A model generated the notes under the pieces. That model was not told where the DNA came from. It made no database searches and saw only the letters and a list, made by a program, of their open reading frames with translations. Shown here piece after piece: positions 4,758-6,535 of a DNA stretch of 6,535 nt (position 1 is its first letter; every line of letters starts with the position of its first letter). The position numbers were made by a program, and so were the translations under genes. This DNA is from an uncultured Chlamydiae bacterium. GTDB taxonomy: Bacteria; Chlamydiota; Chlamydiia; Chlamydiales; SM23-39. The stretch is from the NCBI GenBank assembly GCA_903909295.1, contig CAIVVG010000062.1, forward strand, positions 1 through 6,535, in the 5' to 3' direction.

Positions 4758-6535
4758 TGTAGGTCCCGTCCCAGTCGGGAGTCGGGGGGGTCGCGCGGAA
4801 GGCGGCAATCCGCTCTAGGTAGATTTGGTAGGGGTGTTCCATGAGGGGATCTTCTCCCTTGAGTTTTTGGAACAGCCCTTCTGCTTCATCCCACCTTTTC
4901 GCAAGATAAGCTTCGACGGCTTGGTTGTGCCGCTCGGCCCGGGACTTCATTTCTGGAGTCGCCTCTTCGATGTGGCAGAGGGGGATGTAGATGTCGCAGG
5001 GCAGTAACCTTCCCTTGACGCGGACTTTATCTAATTTTTCATACAGAAAGAGATGTTTTGTCTTTTCCCAGGTGTTAGGTCCGACGAGGGTGTCTACTGG
5101 GTAATAGCGGGTGAGCGATTCGATTCGGGAGGCGAGGTTGACTGCATCGCCGATCACCGTATAGGCTTTGCGGAAAATAGAGCCCATATCTCCGATGTTC
5201 ATGATGCCGGTATTGATCCCGATCCCGAGGCGGATAGGGGGTTTACCAACGCTCACAAATTCCCGATTGAGGATGAGGAGGTGTTTTTGCATTCCCAGCG
5301 CTGCGCTGACCGCATGGGCTGCGTGCTCAGGATCGTCAATGGGAGCTCCCCAAAAGGCCATGATCATATCTCCGATGTATTTGTCGATCGTTCCGTGCTG
5401 CTTGAAGATGATCTCTGTCATGGGAGTGAAATAGTGATTGAGAACGTGTTTAACCTCCGGGGCATCCATCTTGCTAGAGAGCGTTGTGAATCCAAAAATA
5501 TCGGCAAAGAGGACCGTCAGTTCTTTGTTTTCTCCGTCCACATTGAATACTTTTTTGTGCTCTAGCATTTCATCCAGATAGGCGGGGGGGACATATTGGC
5601 CAAACATGGCATGGAGTTCTTGTCTTTGCTTGGTACTAAAGAGGGATCCGTAAACAATGTTCAACACAAAGAGGAGGGTGCTGAGCAAAATAGGAAAAAA
5701 GACCGAGATCACAAGAGCTTGATCTTGCCAGAGCCATCTCGATACGAAGATCATCACAAAGGGAATCCCTAAAGCGAGGGCCAGTAGGGGAAGGGGACCT
5801 AAAAAAGGGAAGAGAAAGGTGCAGAGGAGTCCCAGTCCGATCATGGTGATCAAGCTCGCACCGAGCCCCCAAGCGGGCTTGAAGGGGAAAAAGTTATTTA
5901 CGATCCCGAGCGCAATAGAGGCCTGGATTTCAATGCCGGGAAAGACGGGGGAGACAGGAGTCGCATGCAAATCTCCCAGCGCAGATGCTGTAGAGCCGAT
6001 GAAGACAAGTTTATTGGCAATGGCCTCTTTGGCGACCCTTCCCTCCAGGAGATTCAGAGCGGAAATATAGGGAAAGGAATAGGGAGGGCCTTGGAAGGGG
6101 ATGAGGGCTTGCCCTGATTGGTTGGTGGGGATCAGCTGCTCACCTAAAGCGATCCCCTCTAGAACGGGTCTCTTTCCATAAGAGGGGGCGATCAGGCGGG
6201 CGGTTTTTTCTTTGAGAAAATAGCGAGCCGCCTGCAGTCCTAAAGAGCCGTAAACGGAAGAGTCCATGCGGAGTAAAATGGGGGCGGTGCGCAAAATTCC
6301 GTCTCGATCGGGATAGGCATTGATGAAGCCGCTGTCTTTGGCTTGGGTTTCCAAGAGGGGGATATTGCTGAGATAATCGGTCTCATTGGGGATCGAGAGC
6401 GATTTTGTCCATTCGGGAGAGAGGGTGAGGAGGGGAGCGGGAAGGGTTCCTCGCGAAGAGGCGTTGTGGACAAAAATAATACTGAGGATGCTGGTCCCTT
6501 GAGAGAGGCTTTTAGAGAAGGCGAGGTCGTAGTCA
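4741..6535 (-). CDS. CHASE2-domain class III adenylate cyclase, N-terminus beyond window
   Basis: The open frame runs to the right edge; 597 codons are visible and the start is missing. The visible N-terminal part (to about residue 215) is the C-terminal portion of an extracytoplasmic CHASE2 sensor, with GFINAYPDRDGILRTAP and later KLVFIGSTA-x-LGD. Three membrane helices follow (about 223-245, 247-266, 271-294), then a linker with MFGQYVPPAYL and the catalytic domain. The cyclase has metal aspartates in FADIFGFTTLS (Asp345) and YIGDMIMAFWG (Asp389), and adenine-selecting Lys385 (IDKY) and Thr459 (AYTVIGD). Transition-state residues Asn466 and Arg470 lie in VNLASRIE. All catalytic residues are present, and the Lys/Thr pair fits class IIIb cyclases making cAMP from ATP. 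The tail (about 525-597) is the usual helical extension ending in PPTPDWDGTY. A TTG at 6354 is not the start, because CHASE2 sequence continues in frame upstream. The signal sensed is unknown. No clear terminator follows; the end overlaps ocd. Confidence 0.92.
   Translation of the reverse strand, partial: DYDLAFSKSLSQGTSILSIIFVHNASSRGTLPAPLLTLSPEWTKSLSIPNETDYLSNIPLLETQAKDSGFINAYPDRDGILRTAPILLRMDSSVYGSLGLQAARYFLKEKTARLIAPSYGKRPVLEGIALGEQLIPTNQSGQALIPFQGPPYSFPYISALNLLEGRVAKEAIANKLVFIGSTASALGDLHATPVSPVFPGIEIQASIALGIVNNFFPFKPAWGLGASLITMIGLGLLCTFLFPFLGPLPLLALALGIPFVMIFVSRWLWQDQALVISVFFPILLSTLLFVLNIVYGSLFSTKQRQELHAMFGQYVPPAYLDEMLEHKKVFNVDGENKELTVLFADIFGFTTLSSKMDAPEVKHVLNHYFTPMTEIIFKQHGTIDKYIGDMIMAFWGAPIDDPEHAAHAVSAALGMQKHLLILNREFVSVGKPPIRLGIGINTGIMNIGDMGSIFRKAYTVIGDAVNLASRIESLTRYYPVDTLVGPNTWEKTKHLFLYEKLDKVRVKGRLLPCDIYIPLCHIEEATPEMKSRAERHNQAVEAYLAKRWDEAEGLFQKLKGEDPLMEHPYQIYLERIAAFRATPPTPDWDGTYIMTSK

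Noticed and set aside
4764..4780. TCCCG/CGGGA hairpin as a terminator for ocd
   Set aside because: The stem is only five bases with a seven-base loop, it is inside cyclase coding sequence, and it is followed by G residues and not a T-tract.
4784..4790. Run of seven G (and a second at 5584-5590) as possible phase-variation tracts in the cyclase
   Set aside because: Both are in frame within conserved sequence (proline or glycine-rich codons), are short, and no alternative frame is suggested.
5053..5565. 170-codon open frame on the plus strand inside the cyclase gene
   Set aside because: It lies antisense to the conserved cyclase catalytic domain, shows no recognisable motif, and is best explained as a shadow frame.
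6352..6354. TTG as the start of the cyclase
   Set aside because: The same frame continues without a stop to the window edge and reads as CHASE2-like sequence, so the gene begins outside the window.

Overview
The window looks like chromosome from a member of the Chlamydiae, most likely an environmental (amoeba- or protist-associated) lineage. The main evidence is a fused 3-dehydroquinate dehydratase/shikimate dehydrogenase (AroDE), the arrangement typical of Chlamydiae (also found in plants and a few other bacteria). Supporting evidence is a short eukaryote-like RING-finger protein, a DMT transporter that recalls chlamydial and rickettsial metabolite carriers, and a CHASE2-type adenylate cyclase. 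The phylum call is an inference; I could not run any search, and I cannot name a genus.

Layout. Positions 1-87 hold no gene, only a wobble-rich hairpin. A ten-helix EamA/DMT transporter lies on the minus strand (88-1008). It is separated from a divergent plus-strand block by a 194-bp intergenic region that contains a perfect 10-bp-stem palindrome (1074-1097), an AT-rich tract and a good sigma70-type promoter (1131-1159). That promoter drives a 106-residue RING-finger-like protein (1203-1523). Next comes a perfect 13-bp-stem hairpin (1538-1567) ending two bases before the ATG of aroDE (1570-2835). An arginase-family enzyme (2860-3735) follows 24 bp later, and ornithine cyclodeaminase (3735-4757) overlaps it by one base (TAATG). 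On the minus strand, a membrane-bound class III adenylate cyclase (4741 to beyond 6535) converges on this block, and its 3' end overlaps the cyclodeaminase by 17 bp. The cyclase is cut by the right edge of the window.

How the genes fit together. The arginase-like enzyme and the cyclodeaminase make a two-step route: arginine to ornithine plus urea, then ornithine to proline plus ammonia. They appear to be co-transcribed with aroDE, which belongs to the unrelated shikimate pathway. The cyclodeaminase keeps all the expected catalytic residues. The arginase keeps its metal ligands but differs at two positions that recognise the substrate alpha-amino acid end, so its substrate is less certain.

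The points most worth a second look are the compact RING unit with its own promoter and following hairpin, the aroDE start embedded next to a palindrome without a Shine-Dalgarno sequence, the arginine-to-proline pair in a probable intracellular bacterium, and the shortened shikimate dehydrogenase half. No mobile elements, CRISPR arrays, tRNAs or rRNAs were seen.
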